Part shown: positions 1-5,503 of the stretch, in pieces
Position numbering within the stretch: the stretch's first letter is position 1
Layout: every line of letters starts with the position of its first letter
Assembly (NCBI GenBank): GCA_944321005.1
Contig: CALUJT010000128.1
Span: 1-6,644 of the forward strand
Direction of reading: 5' to 3'
Length of the DNA stretch: 6,644 bases
Source of the DNA: an uncultured Atopobiaceae bacterium
Lineage (GTDB): Bacteria > Actinomycetota > Coriobacteriia > Coriobacteriales > Atopobiaceae
Program-made: the position numbers and the translations under genes
Notes under the pieces: model-generated
What the model was told of the DNA's origin: nothing
The model's database searches: none
What the model saw: the letters and a program-made list of their open reading frames with translations, nothing else

Positions 1-1050
1 GGCGATGAAGTCGTCGGACTTGATGCCGCGGGCGCGCAGGAACATGTCGAGGGAGACGTTCTGGCGCTGGAGCTGGCCGAGGAACTCCTGGGCGAGCTCG
101 TTGAAGATCTCGTTCTGGTAGGCCTCGGGCACGGCCTCGAGGTCGAGCAGCTTGCCCACGGCCTCGACGACACGGTCCTCCTTGAGGTTGGGGATCGTGG
201 TCTTCTTGTCGCCCTCGATCTCCTCCTTCACGGCGTCCTTGAAGGCGTCGACGGTGTCGTAGCCGTACTTCTTGGCCACCTCGTCGTCGAGCTCGGGGGT
301 GACGGCCTTCTTGATGGCGTTGAGGGTGACCTTGACGGAGAAGGTGTGGGAGTGCTCCTCGCCCTCGTGGACGTGGGTGTGGGTCCACTCGATGGCCTTC
401 TCCTCGCCCTTCTTCATCCCGACGATGCCCTCCTGGAGCTGCTCGGGAACCTGCTGGCCGTCGAGGGCGAGCAGGCGGTTCTTGCCGGCGAGGTGACCGG
501 CGCCGTCGACGTTCTCGATGTCAACGGAGACGACGTCGCCGGGCTCGGCGGCGCGGTCCTCCTCGACGTCCTCGTAGGTCACCTGGTAGCTGAGGAGCTG
601 GTTGATCTGCCAGTTGATCTCGGCCTCGGTGGCCTCCTCGGGCGGGAGGTTGATCTCGGGGGCGTCATAGGAGGTGAGCTCGGCAGAGGGGCGAACGCCG
701 ATGGTGGCGTCCACGACGTAGTCGGCGTGCTCGGCGGCGAGCTCGGGGTCGGCGCCCTCGGGGCCAAAGCTCACGCGGCCCACGGGGGTGACGTCGAGCT
801 CCTCGAGCATCATGGGCTCGAGGGCGTTGAGCAGGTCGTTGGTGGCCTGGGCGAGCACGGCCTGGCGGCCGATGATGCCGTCGATCACCGGACGGGGCGC
901 GTGGCCGCGGCGGAAGCCCTGGAAGTTGTACTTCTTGGCGATGTCCTTGTAGGTCTTCTTGATGGCAGCGTCGACGTCTGCGGCCGGGACGGTGACCTTG
1001 GCGGCCATCTTCTCGTCGACGGGCTTCTCAGCGGTGACGGTGATCTTCAA
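1..1050 (-). CDS. tig: Trigger factor (ribosome-associated chaperone), C-terminus cut by window edge
   Basis: Trigger factor binds the ribosome near the exit tunnel and shields nascent chains; it also has an FKBP-type prolyl isomerase domain. The 350 visible codons begin MKITVTAEKPVDEKMAAKV. The ribosome-binding signature GFRRGHAPRPVI lies at residues 45-56. An FKBP-like domain follows at about 167-250 (GDVVSVDIEN, then LEGQQVPEQLQEGIVGMKKGEE), and then the helical C-terminal chaperone region (TPELDDEVAKKYGYDTVDAF onward). Family members are about 430-450 residues, so roughly 80-100 are missing beyond position 1. The start is a TTG at 1048-1050 with GGAGG four bases upstream; this gives the normal family N-terminus, whereas the first ATG (codon 15) would remove part of the first strand. 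An odd histidine cluster, HTHVHEGEEHSH (residues 224-235), sits in the PPIase domain. tRNA-Leu lies 53 nt upstream on the same strand. In many bacteria clpP/clpX follow tig, but that region is outside the window. Confidence 0.97.
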   Translation of the reverse strand, partial: MKITVTAEKPVDEKMAAKVTVPAADVDAAIKKTYKDIAKKYNFQGFRRGHAPRPVIDGIIGRQAVLAQATNDLLNALEPMMLEELDVTPVGRVSFGPEGADPELAAEHADYVVDATIGVRPSAELTSYDAPEINLPPEEATEAEINWQINQLLSYQVTYEDVEEDRAAEPGDVVSVDIENVDGAGHLAGKNRLLALDGQQVPEQLQEGIVGMKKGEEKAIEWTHTHVHEGEEHSHTFSVKVTLNAIKKAVTPELDDEVAKKYGYDTVDAFKDAVKEEIEGDKKTTIPNLKEDRVVEAVGKLLDLEAVPEAYQNEIFNELAQEFLGQLQRQNVSLDMFLRARGIKSDDFIA

Positions 1051-1054
1051 CGTT

Positions 1055-1059
1055 CCTCC
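1055..1059 (-). promoter_or_regulatory. Shine-Dalgarno site that fixes the TTG start of tig
   Basis: On the minus strand GGAGG is followed by AACG and then TTG. No ATG or GTG is in frame nearby upstream, and the TTG yields a full-length trigger factor N-terminus. The spacing of 4 nt is short but workable. An ATG-only gene caller would miss or shorten this gene. Confidence 0.8.
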
Positions 1060-1103
1060 AGTGTCTCGTGCCTGACGGGCCAGCCCCGCCATGTTTCCTT
1101 GCG

Positions 1104-1190
1104 TGGTGCGGGCGAAAGGACTCGAACCTTCACGGGGTCTCCCCCACTGGAACCTAAATCCAGCGTGTCTACCAGTTCCACCACGCCCGC
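1104..1190 (-). tRNA. tRNA-Leu (anticodon UAG), CCA encoded
   Basis: Reading the minus strand, the acceptor stem GCGGGCG pairs with CGCCCGC. The anticodon stem CTGGA/TCCAG encloses the seven-base loop TTTAGGT, giving anticodon UAG (complement at 1154-1156), which reads CUN leucine codons. A long class II variable arm (GGGG-AGA-CCCC) is present, as expected for leucine. The T arm is GAAGG-TTCGAGT-CCTTT, with one G-U closing pair. The discriminator base is A (1107), the usual leucine identity base, and CCA follows in the DNA (1104-1106). The gene precedes tig on the same strand by 53 nt, so they may share a transcript. Confidence 0.97.
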
Positions 1191-1208
1191 GGTTTTCACA
1201 GCCTTGCT

Positions 1209-1217
1209 AGTGTACCA
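1209..1217 (-). promoter_or_regulatory. Extended -10 promoter element for tRNA-Leu (and possibly tig)
   Basis: On the minus strand the sequence TGGTACACT matches an extended -10 motif (TGn followed by TACACT, close to TATAAT). It lies about 19 nt before the tRNA 5' end. I see no good -35 hexamer at 16-18 bp, which is consistent with a TGn-type promoter but also weakens the call. No separate promoter is obvious in the 53-nt gap before tig, so read-through from here could supply tig. Confidence 0.45.
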
Positions 1218-1374
1218 AACTTCCGCAGGAAGGCCGCTTCTCGGCAGATTATTCACGGTTGGGGCGGCCACCTGCTCCGCCTGGCGCCCCTCCCGCGCGC
1301 GGCCGCTCGCCCAAGCGTTGCCGCCGCCCATCTGTGGGCACGATGACTGAAAGCCCGCGGACGGGAGGTGTCCC

Positions 1375-2658
1375 ATGGCGCGCCCCAAGGCAGCCCGCAA
1401 GCTCGCCCCCAAGACCGCACCGAGGTCGGCCGTCCTTCTCGGCCTCTGCCTCGTCGCCGCGCTGACGGGCTGCACCGCACCCGCGGCAGACGCCCCGGCG
1501 CACGAGACCAGCGCCGAGGAGCAGGCCGCCCTCGAGGAGCTGAGCGCGGACGTGGACAGCTCCGCCGCCGCACGCGACTTTGCCGCGAGGCTCCTCTCCC
1601 GGTGCGTGGACGAGGACCCGGAGCGGAGCACGCTCGTGTCCCCGCTCTCCACGCTCTACGCGCTCGCCCCGCTCGAGAACGGCGCCGCGGGTGAGACCCT
1701 GGCGCAGCTCGAGGAGGCCACCGGGATCACGTGCGAGGAGCTCACCTCGTACCTCTCCGCGTACGCGGTGCTGGCGGCGGAGGGCCCGCTCGACCTCGCG
1801 AACTCCGTCTGGCTGCGTGATGGCGACGGGCTTAAGGTGAGCGACGACTTTCTCGAGGTCTGCGAGCAGGAGCTCGGCGCCCAGGCCTTCCTCGAGCCCT
1901 TCGACGACACCACGGCCGAGTCCATCAACTCGTGGGTGAGCGAGGGGACCCACGGCATGATTCCCTCGATCGTGGACCGCGTTTCCGAGGGCGCCATGCT
2001 CTACCTGATTAACGCGCTCGCGTTCGAGGGCACGTGGGAGGAGCCCTACGAGGAAGCCTTCGTGCAGGACGATACCTTCACCTGCGAGGACGGCACGGAG
2101 AAGGACGTCCGGATTATGCTCTCCAGCGAGGACGCCTACTACGAGAGCGACCTCGCATCCGGGTTCTCTCGCCCGTACGAGGGCGGCTACTCGTTCGTGG
2201 CGCTTCTGCCGAGCGAGGGCGTCACGGCGGCGAAGCTCGTGGCGAGCCTTGACGGGGAGACGCTGGACGAGCTGCTCACGCCGGTGGCAAGCACCGTGGT
2301 CGACGCGTATCTTCCCAAGTTCGCCACCACCTACGACAACGAGCTCAAAGACGAGCTGCGCGCACTGGGCGTCGAGGACGCCTTCGACGCCGCCCGCGCC
2401 GACCTCACCCCCATGGGAACCGGCCCCAAGGGCCCGCTCTACGTGAGCCAGGTGCTGCACCGGACCTACATCGACGTCAACGAAGAGGGTACGCGCGCCG
2501 CCGCGGCCACGGCGGTGGCGCCGGCAGACGGGGGCGCCGCCCCGACGGACGAGCCCGAGGTCAGGGAGGTCAGGCTCGACCGCCCGTTCGTCTACCTCAT
2601 CATGGACGACCGCACCGGGACGCCCGTCCTTCTCGGCACGTACATGGGCACGGAGTAG
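1375..2658 (+). CDS. Serpin-family protease inhibitor, secreted lipoprotein
   Basis: Serpins trap serine or cysteine proteases by inserting their cleaved reactive loop into a central beta-sheet. The 427-residue product has a basic N-terminus, a hydrophobic stretch (19-31) and a lipobox LTGC with lipidation at Cys33, so it should be membrane-anchored and surface exposed. An Ala/Glu-rich linker (34-66) precedes the fold. Serpin hallmarks follow in order: NSVWLRDG (143-150), INSWVSEGTHGMIPSIVD (184-201), LINALAFEGTW (211-221), YLPKF (312-316), the hinge NEEGTRAAAATAV (369-381), and the C-terminal DRPFVYLIMDDRTGTPVLLG (402-421). The small-residue hinge P15-P8 (GTRAAAAT) is the inhibitory type. 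Counting from the hinge puts P1 near Gly386, but the loop to DRPF is about seven residues longer than in alpha-1-antitrypsin, so P1 and the target protease cannot be read. Four cysteines (77, 120, 163, 237) lie in the exported part. The ATG has GGGAGGTG just upstream. The gene appears monocistronic. By analogy with Bifidobacterium serpins it may act on host or microbial proteases; this is inference. Confidence 0.95.
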   Translation: MARPKAARKLAPKTAPRSAVLLGLCLVAALTGCTAPAADAPAHETSAEEQAALEELSADVDSSAAARDFAARLLSRCVDEDPERSTLVSPLSTLYALAPLENGAAGETLAQLEEATGITCEELTSYLSAYAVLAAEGPLDLANSVWLRDGDGLKVSDDFLEVCEQELGAQAFLEPFDDTTAESINSWVSEGTHGMIPSIVDRVSEGAMLYLINALAFEGTWEEPYEEAFVQDDTFTCEDGTEKDVRIMLSSEDAYYESDLASGFSRPYEGGYSFVALLPSEGVTAAKLVASLDGETLDELLTPVASTVVDAYLPKFATTYDNELKDELRALGVEDAFDAARADLTPMGTGPKGPLYVSQVLHRTYIDVNEEGTRAAAATAVAPADGGAAPTDEPEVREVRLDRPFVYLIMDDRTGTPVLLGTYMGTE

Positions 2659-2776
2659 GCGCGCGCTCGGACGGTCAATCAGCAGCGCTCGAGGACGTCA
2701 TCTGGGCTTTTGTCACCACGTAACTTGTGCCCGAGCGAAAGATGGCGGATGAGGGTCACGTCAGGAAGGGGCGGCC

Positions 2777-2906
2777 CCATTTGTAGGGTGTTTTGAGAGG
2801 GCAATCGAGAATACACTAGAAACGAGCCAACGCCTGTAGCTGGGGTTTTCCCGGTTTTCATTTTCGGTGTATCTCAACTTGGCCGCTGGAAATACCCTAC
2901 AAATGG
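2777..2906. repeat. Symmetric imperfect inverted repeat, possible MITE-like element
   Basis: The 13-mer CCATTTGTAGGGT (2777-2789) recurs as its exact reverse complement at 2894-2906. On each side, exactly 21 nt further in, lies ATACAC (2811-2816) or its complement GTGTAT (2867-2872). The intervening 21 nt match only partly. A GGGG block outside each 13-mer also matches, and a looser pair GGGYTTTTGTCRCC (2704-2717 and, inverted, 2922-2935) may mark outer ends with asymmetric spacing. The centre is more AT-rich than the neighbouring genes. The element fills most of the gap between two convergent genes and contains no convincing coding sequence. It could be a short non-autonomous transposon or a palindromic protein-binding region. 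Confidence 0.6.
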
Positions 2907-2945
2907 AGATCCCCCTCCGAAGGCGACAAAAACCCTCTGATGCGC

Positions 2946-3155
2946 TCACTCCTCGTCCGGGACGTACTCCAGGATGTCGCCGGGCTGGCAGTCCAGCACC
3001 CGGCAGATCGCGTCGAGCGTGGAGAAGCGCACGGCCGAGATGCGCCCGGTCTTGATGCGAGAGAGGTTGACCTCTGAGATGCCCACCCGCTCGGCGAGCT
3101 CCTTCGAGCGCATCTTGCGGTCCGCGAGCACGCGGTCGAGGCGAAGGATGATCAT
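2946..3155 (-). CDS. Small XRE-family (YozG-like) transcriptional regulator
   Basis: The 69-residue protein is essentially one Cro/CI-type helix-turn-helix domain. The HTH core spans about residues 17-36 (SKELAERVGISEVNLSRIKTG), followed by the typical STLDAICRVLDCQPGDILEY end. Length and ending match the YozG-like regulators that pair with DUF2975 membrane proteins. The ATG at 3153-3155 starts 10 nt after the stop of the DUF2975 gene, and the GAGGG overlapping that stop (TGAGGG) serves as its ribosome binding site, so the two are co-transcribed and probably coupled. A longer reading in this frame has a Trp/Cys/Ser-rich leader that is only the antisense frame of the upstream gene and is rejected. 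It likely regulates its own operon; the 21-bp palindrome at 3926-3946 is the candidate site. Confidence 0.92.
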   Translation of the reverse strand: MIILRLDRVLADRKMRSKELAERVGISEVNLSRIKTGRISAVRFSTLDAICRVLDCQPGDILEYVPDEE

Positions 3156-3165
3156 CGGTCGGCCC

Positions 3166-3873
3166 TCACAGCGTCTCGTCGTCCTGCTTCTGCAGGATGC
3201 AGCCGTACTCGAAGACGCGGCCCACCAGTACCAGCAGGATTCCCAGGGAGACGAGCATGAGGTCCTGGGGCTCAAAGTTCGCCGTGAGCGCGTAGCTCAG
3301 CATCTCGCCGGACTCCACCAGGGCGTGGACCACCGCGGCCGCAATGGCCTCCAGAATCATGTGGAGCAGCGTGGGCGCGCACCCGGCAAGAAGGACCAGC
3401 CACCCCACGCGCCCCAGCTCACGCGCGCGCTCGGGCGCAAACGGCACGCCGGTCTGACGGATCTTGGAGCACATGAGCGCCGCGAGGGCAAACGCCGCGC
3501 ACGCCAGGCCGCCAAAGACGACGCCGTTGGCGAGGCTCGAGACGGGGCTGCCGGAATAGGAGACCTCGCCGCCCATGACCTGCGAGCGACCGACCACGTT
3601 GCCGTCCTCGTCGTAGATAATCTCCGGCGGCTGCTCGCCCGTCTCGCTCACGAGGAAATTGCCGCTCGCCTCGCTCGTGGTGAAGAAGGCGGTCACAGCG
3701 TCACGGCCGGACTCCCGCATCGAGGCGGTCGTGAGGAAGACCGTCGACCACGCGTTAAACAGGGCTAGGAGCAGGGCCACCAGGGCGGCGACCCAGCAGA
3801 AGCACGTCGCCACGCGCGCGGCGCCGCGGATGCGCCCGTCCGCCTGCGCCCTTGTCAGCATCTCGTGTTTCAT
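3166..3873 (-). CDS. DUF2975-family integral membrane protein
   Basis: The 235-residue protein has four predicted transmembrane segments: about 21-45, 112-135, 157-180 and 204-222. A polar loop of about 60 residues (51-111) between the first two contains an acidic stretch (IIYDEDGNVVG). The C-terminal pattern, a hydrophobic helix followed by RVFEYGCILQKQDDETL, is characteristic of DUF2975. Proteins of this family are commonly encoded directly upstream of a small YozG-like HTH protein, as here. The function is not established. A sensing role that modulates the partner regulator is plausible but inferred. The start ATG has a strong GGAGGGG five bases upstream. The operon's promoter must lie in 3874-4069, where the 21-bp palindrome sits. 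Confidence 0.88.
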   Translation of the reverse strand: MKHEMLTRAQADGRIRGAARVATCFCWVAALVALLLALFNAWSTVFLTTASMRESGRDAVTAFFTTSEASGNFLVSETGEQPPEIIYDEDGNVVGRSQVMGGEVSYSGSPVSSLANGVVFGGLACAAFALAALMCSKIRQTGVPFAPERARELGRVGWLVLLAGCAPTLLHMILEAIAAAVVHALVESGEMLSYALTANFEPQDLMLVSLGILLVLVGRVFEYGCILQKQDDETL

Positions 3874-3925
3874 CGTGACCCCTCCGTTCTTCTCGTCCGT
3901 CCGATCTTATCGTTCTTGTACCACT

Positions 3926-3946
3926 AATTATCGATTATCGATAATT
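3926..3946. promoter_or_regulatory. Perfect 21-bp palindrome, candidate operator between divergent genes
   Basis: The arm AATTATCGAT is followed by a single T and then ATCGATAATT, giving ten perfect base pairs on each side. It is strongly AT-rich in a GC-rich setting and lies 53 nt upstream of the DUF2975 start and 124 nt upstream of the divergent gene at 4070. GATAAT, close to a -10 hexamer, occurs within or at the edge of it on both strands. On the plus strand TTGTAC (3916-3921), 18 nt and GATAAT (3940-3945) form a weak promoter toward 4070. On the minus strand TCGATA (3929-3934), 17 nt and GATAAG (3906-3911) form a weak promoter toward the DUF2975 operon. The symmetry suits a dimeric regulator, most simply the XRE protein of this operon. 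Confidence 0.65.
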
Positions 3947-4028
3947 GCAAGATGAGCGTCCGGCAGACGGCAGCATCCGCTCGGTGGGCGTGCGTCTAGC
4001 CCCCTACGCTGGGTACAAGCCTGGAAAC

Positions 4029-4046
4029 GGCAGCGATTCGGCTGCC
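4029..4046 (+). other. Small hairpin in the 5' leader of the gene at 4070
   Basis: GGCAGC (4029-4034) and GCTGCC (4041-4046) form a perfect 6-bp stem around the loop GATTCG. It ends 11-12 nt before the AAGGGGGG ribosome binding site and 23 nt before the ATG. It could tune mRNA stability or translation. With no T-tract it is not an intrinsic terminator. A stem of this size may occur by chance. Confidence 0.3.
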
Positions 4047-4069
4047 AGCCTCTTCGAAGGGGGGCGGCC

Positions 4070-4807
4070 ATGTACGAGAAGTCTCCGGTCACGATGAACT
4101 CGCCCAAGATGCGCGAGAATCTGCGGGCGCGCGGCTTTAGCAGGCGGACGGCAGTGGTGCTTACGGTGCTTATCGCGGTGTTTCTCGTGGTCAACGTCGT
4201 GCAGTTTGCGGTGCGGTTTGGGAGCAGCGTGTCGGAGCGGATGGACGCTCCGACAGAGGACGGCATCGCGCTCCCCTATTACGAGCTCACCGCTGATGAG
4301 CAGGCTGCCGTGGACGCGAAGGGCGAGTATCTCTCCGCCCTGAAAGAGGACCCGAGCTCGAGCGACCTGGCCGCCGAGCTTGCGGGCTGGCTCGAGGCCA
4401 GCCTCAGGCAGGACCTTCGCCACACGCCCGAGGACCTGGGAATCGACGCCAAGGCGTGGGCAGGTCAGATGGCCTCCCGTCTCACGTACTCCATCGAGGA
4501 CGTCGAGCTTTCCGGCGACGTGGCGACCGTCGGCATGCGCGTCTGGGCGCCCCAGGCTGGCGAGATCGTATCAGAGGCCAGCAAGGGCATGAACACCTAC
4601 TTCTACAACCAGGGGGTGCGTGACGGGGAGCCGCTCTCGGAGGATCTGCAGGAGGACGTCCTCCGTACCTTTGAAACCGCGACGGAGTCAGCCCCTGTCG
4701 AGGAGCGCCTGCTCGACATCGCCCTCACACGCTCCGAAGACGGGTTCGCCGTCGACGAGCGGTCGCTCGAGAGGGACCTCCTGAACGCGTTCGACGCGGT
4801 CGTGTGA
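4070..4807 (+). CDS. Single-pass membrane protein with extracellular domain, unknown function
   Basis: I do not recognise this 245-residue protein. A basic cytoplasmic N-terminus (MRENLRARGFSRR, 14-26) precedes one transmembrane segment at about 27-46 (TAVVLTVLIAVFLVVNVVQF), with no lipobox or obvious cleavage site, so it is probably an N-in signal anchor. The acidic remainder (about 55-245) would be outside the cell. It has helical stretches (DEQAAVDAKGEYLSALKED; AELAGWLEASLRQD) and alternating beta-like segments (SIEDVELSGDVATVGMRVWA; LLDIALTRSEDGFAVDE). That helix-then-sheet arrangement with a final 'DGF.V' strand resembles NTF2-like or DUF5105-type extracellular domains, but this is a weak structural guess. 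The start ATG has AAGGGGGG six bases upstream; ATGs at codons 9 and 14 are alternatives with poorer sites. It is divergent from the DUF2975 operon and convergent with the DUF3784 gene, only 29 nt away. Confidence 0.85.
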   Translation: MYEKSPVTMNSPKMRENLRARGFSRRTAVVLTVLIAVFLVVNVVQFAVRFGSSVSERMDAPTEDGIALPYYELTADEQAAVDAKGEYLSALKEDPSSSDLAAELAGWLEASLRQDLRHTPEDLGIDAKAWAGQMASRLTYSIEDVELSGDVATVGMRVWAPQAGEIVSEASKGMNTYFYNQGVRDGEPLSEDLQEDVLRTFETATESAPVEERLLDIALTRSEDGFAVDERSLERDLLNAFDAVV

Positions 4808-4836
4808 ATGCTACAGGAGCAGTCCTTACGCGCCGC

Positions 4837-5175
4837 CTAGACGTACGTGCCCATGTTCGCGCGATAGCCCGCGACGCAGAGCGCGGCTACGGGTGCGATC
4901 GCGCCGATGCCGGCAACGAGGAAAAGCGTCGTACTATCCACGGCGTCTTGGATGTGCGCGTAGACGAGAAGCGCAACAGCAGCGGCGTAGATTGCGCACA
5001 CGAGAACCGCCCCTCCCATGATGCGCGCGAGCTTCGGCGCGTTGACGTGGGCTCGCTCCGCGGGCGATGCCGTGCTGTAGCCAGCGAGGAGGACCGCGCC
5101 ACGCCCGCTGAGCAGCACGGCAGAGATGACCGCGAGGACACCGGCGATGACGCCCCACATCCAGACGTACTCCAC
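4837..5175 (-). CDS. DUF3784-like small membrane protein, GTG start
   Basis: The 112-residue protein has three transmembrane segments at about 5-24, 52-72 and 78-99. After the first comes a short loop with LLSGRGAVLLAGYSTASPAE. The 'G-G-LLAGY-T' pattern followed by a KLARIMGG segment entering the second helix is the pattern seen in DUF3784 proteins, which are typically about 100 residues and of unknown function. The start is taken as GTG at 5173-5175 because AAGGGGGG lies seven to eight bases upstream. An in-frame ATG at 5214 would add 13 residues (MRCSVWLWKGGRV) that include the ribosome binding site itself, and the ATG at 5160 would trim the first helix. It ends TAG 29 nt from the convergent gene's stop, with no clear terminator between them. 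Confidence 0.78.
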   Translation of the reverse strand: MEYVWMWGVIAGVLAVISAVLLSGRGAVLLAGYSTASPAERAHVNAPKLARIMGGAVLVCAIYAAAVALLVYAHIQDAVDSTTLFLVAGIGAIAPVAALCVAGYRANMGTYV

Positions 5176-5320
5176 GACGCGCCCCCCTTTCCAGAGCCAT
5201 ACCGAGCACCTCACCCGACCTTTGACACATGGTACCCAAGCGGAGGAACAGGCGCCCCGACCCCGCGGACGGTCTATCTGAGCCCGTGGGAGGGTTGTAA
5301 GCCCCCGCCATCAAGAGTCA
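5176..5320 (-). other. Leader and intergenic region upstream of the DUF3784 gene
   Basis: This is the portion of the 366-nt gene-free gap (5176-5541) that is not occupied by the tandem stem-loop array. It holds the candidate promoter at 5294-5321 and a GC-rich leader ending in the AAGGGGGG ribosome binding site. I looked for T-box (TGGnACC antiterminator), riboswitch and attenuator patterns and did not recognise any. Confidence 0.5.
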
Positions 5321-5321
5321 A
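5294..5321 (-). promoter_or_regulatory. Candidate sigma-70 promoter for the DUF3784 gene
   Basis: On the minus strand TTGACT (5316-5321, five of six consensus) is followed by 16 nt and TACAAC (5294-5299, four of six). Transcription would begin near 5287, giving a leader of about 110 nt before the GTG. The -35 hexamer abuts and shares base 5321 with the outer end of stem-loop 1, so folding or protein binding there could affect the promoter. No riboswitch or T-box signature was recognised in the leader. Confidence 0.4.
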
Positions 5322-5381
5322 CCATGCGCACCCGTCAATTCCAGCCCACATTTGGGCCTCGAAATGACGGGTGCGCATGGT
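5321..5381. repeat. Stem-loop 1 of the tandem array (17-bp perfect stem)
   Basis: ACCATGCGCACCCGTCA (5321-5337) is exactly complementary to 5365-5381. One A/A mismatch is followed by three more pairs (TTC/GAA). Inside the 27-nt loop lies a second small hairpin, GCCCA-CATT-TGGGC (5344-5357). No T-run follows on either strand, so it is not a standard intrinsic terminator. Confidence 0.92.
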
Positions 5382-5390
5382 CACCCGCTC

Positions 5391-5419
5391 TACAGGTCGC
5401 GCCTCCGCATGACGAGCTC
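5391..5419. repeat. Direct-repeat box, copy A
   Basis: This 29-nt box (starting TACAGGTCGCGCCTC, ending GCATGACGAGCTC) matches the box at 5504-5532 at 26 of 29 positions. It begins 10 nt after stem-loop 1, while copy B begins 8 nt after stem-loop 2, so stem-loop plus box form a repeated unit with a period of about 112-113 nt. Confidence 0.9.
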
Positions 5420-5432
5420 ATTGCGATCAGGC

Positions 5433-5496
5433 CGACCATACAACACCCGCCTCTCCCGGACGAAATTGCGCCCCCGGCACGGGTGTTGTATGGTCG
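5433..5496. repeat. Stem-loop 2 of the tandem array (17-bp perfect stem)
   Basis: CGACCATACAACACCCG (5433-5449) is exactly complementary to 5480-5496. With one bulged C the stem can extend by about three further pairs (AGGC against GCCT). The 30-nt loop contains CCGG at both ends (5456-5459 and 5474-5477), which could pair. The arm begins GACCAT and ends CACCCG-like, as in stem-loop 1, but the middle differs and pairing is kept. No T-run flanks it. Confidence 0.92.
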
Positions 5497-5503
5497 CCTA
5501 CTT

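Noticed and set aside
346..1350. Plus-strand 334-codon open frame across tig and the tRNA
   Set aside because: It runs antisense to trigger factor and straight through the tRNA-Leu gene; its Val/Leu/Gly/Asp repetitive composition is typical of an antisense shadow.
1249..2460. Minus-strand 403-codon open frame opposite the serpin gene
   Set aside because: It is the antisense reading frame of a high-GC gene: low-complexity Ala/Arg/Gly/Glu/Val composition, no recognisable domain. The plus-strand frame carries all serpin motifs.
2777..2906. Invertible promoter (phase-variation switch)
   Set aside because: Inverted repeats do flank a segment, but both neighbouring genes end toward it, so flipping an internal promoter would drive nothing sensible; no invertase gene is seen nearby.
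2679..2949. Two short minus-strand frames (60-62 codons) in the inverted-repeat region
   Set aside because: No ribosome binding site, no recognisable composition or domain, and both overlap the inverted-repeat element.
2974..3768. Plus-strand 264-codon open frame opposite the DUF2975/XRE operon
   Set aside because: Antisense shadow with His/Arg/Gly-rich, unfoldable sequence; the minus strand has two recognisable proteins with ribosome binding sites.
4804..5367. Plus-strand 187-codon open frame over the DUF3784 gene and hairpins
   Set aside because: Highly charged Arg/Asp-rich sequence with no ribosome binding site at its start; it crosses stem-loop 1 and lies antisense to a clear membrane protein.
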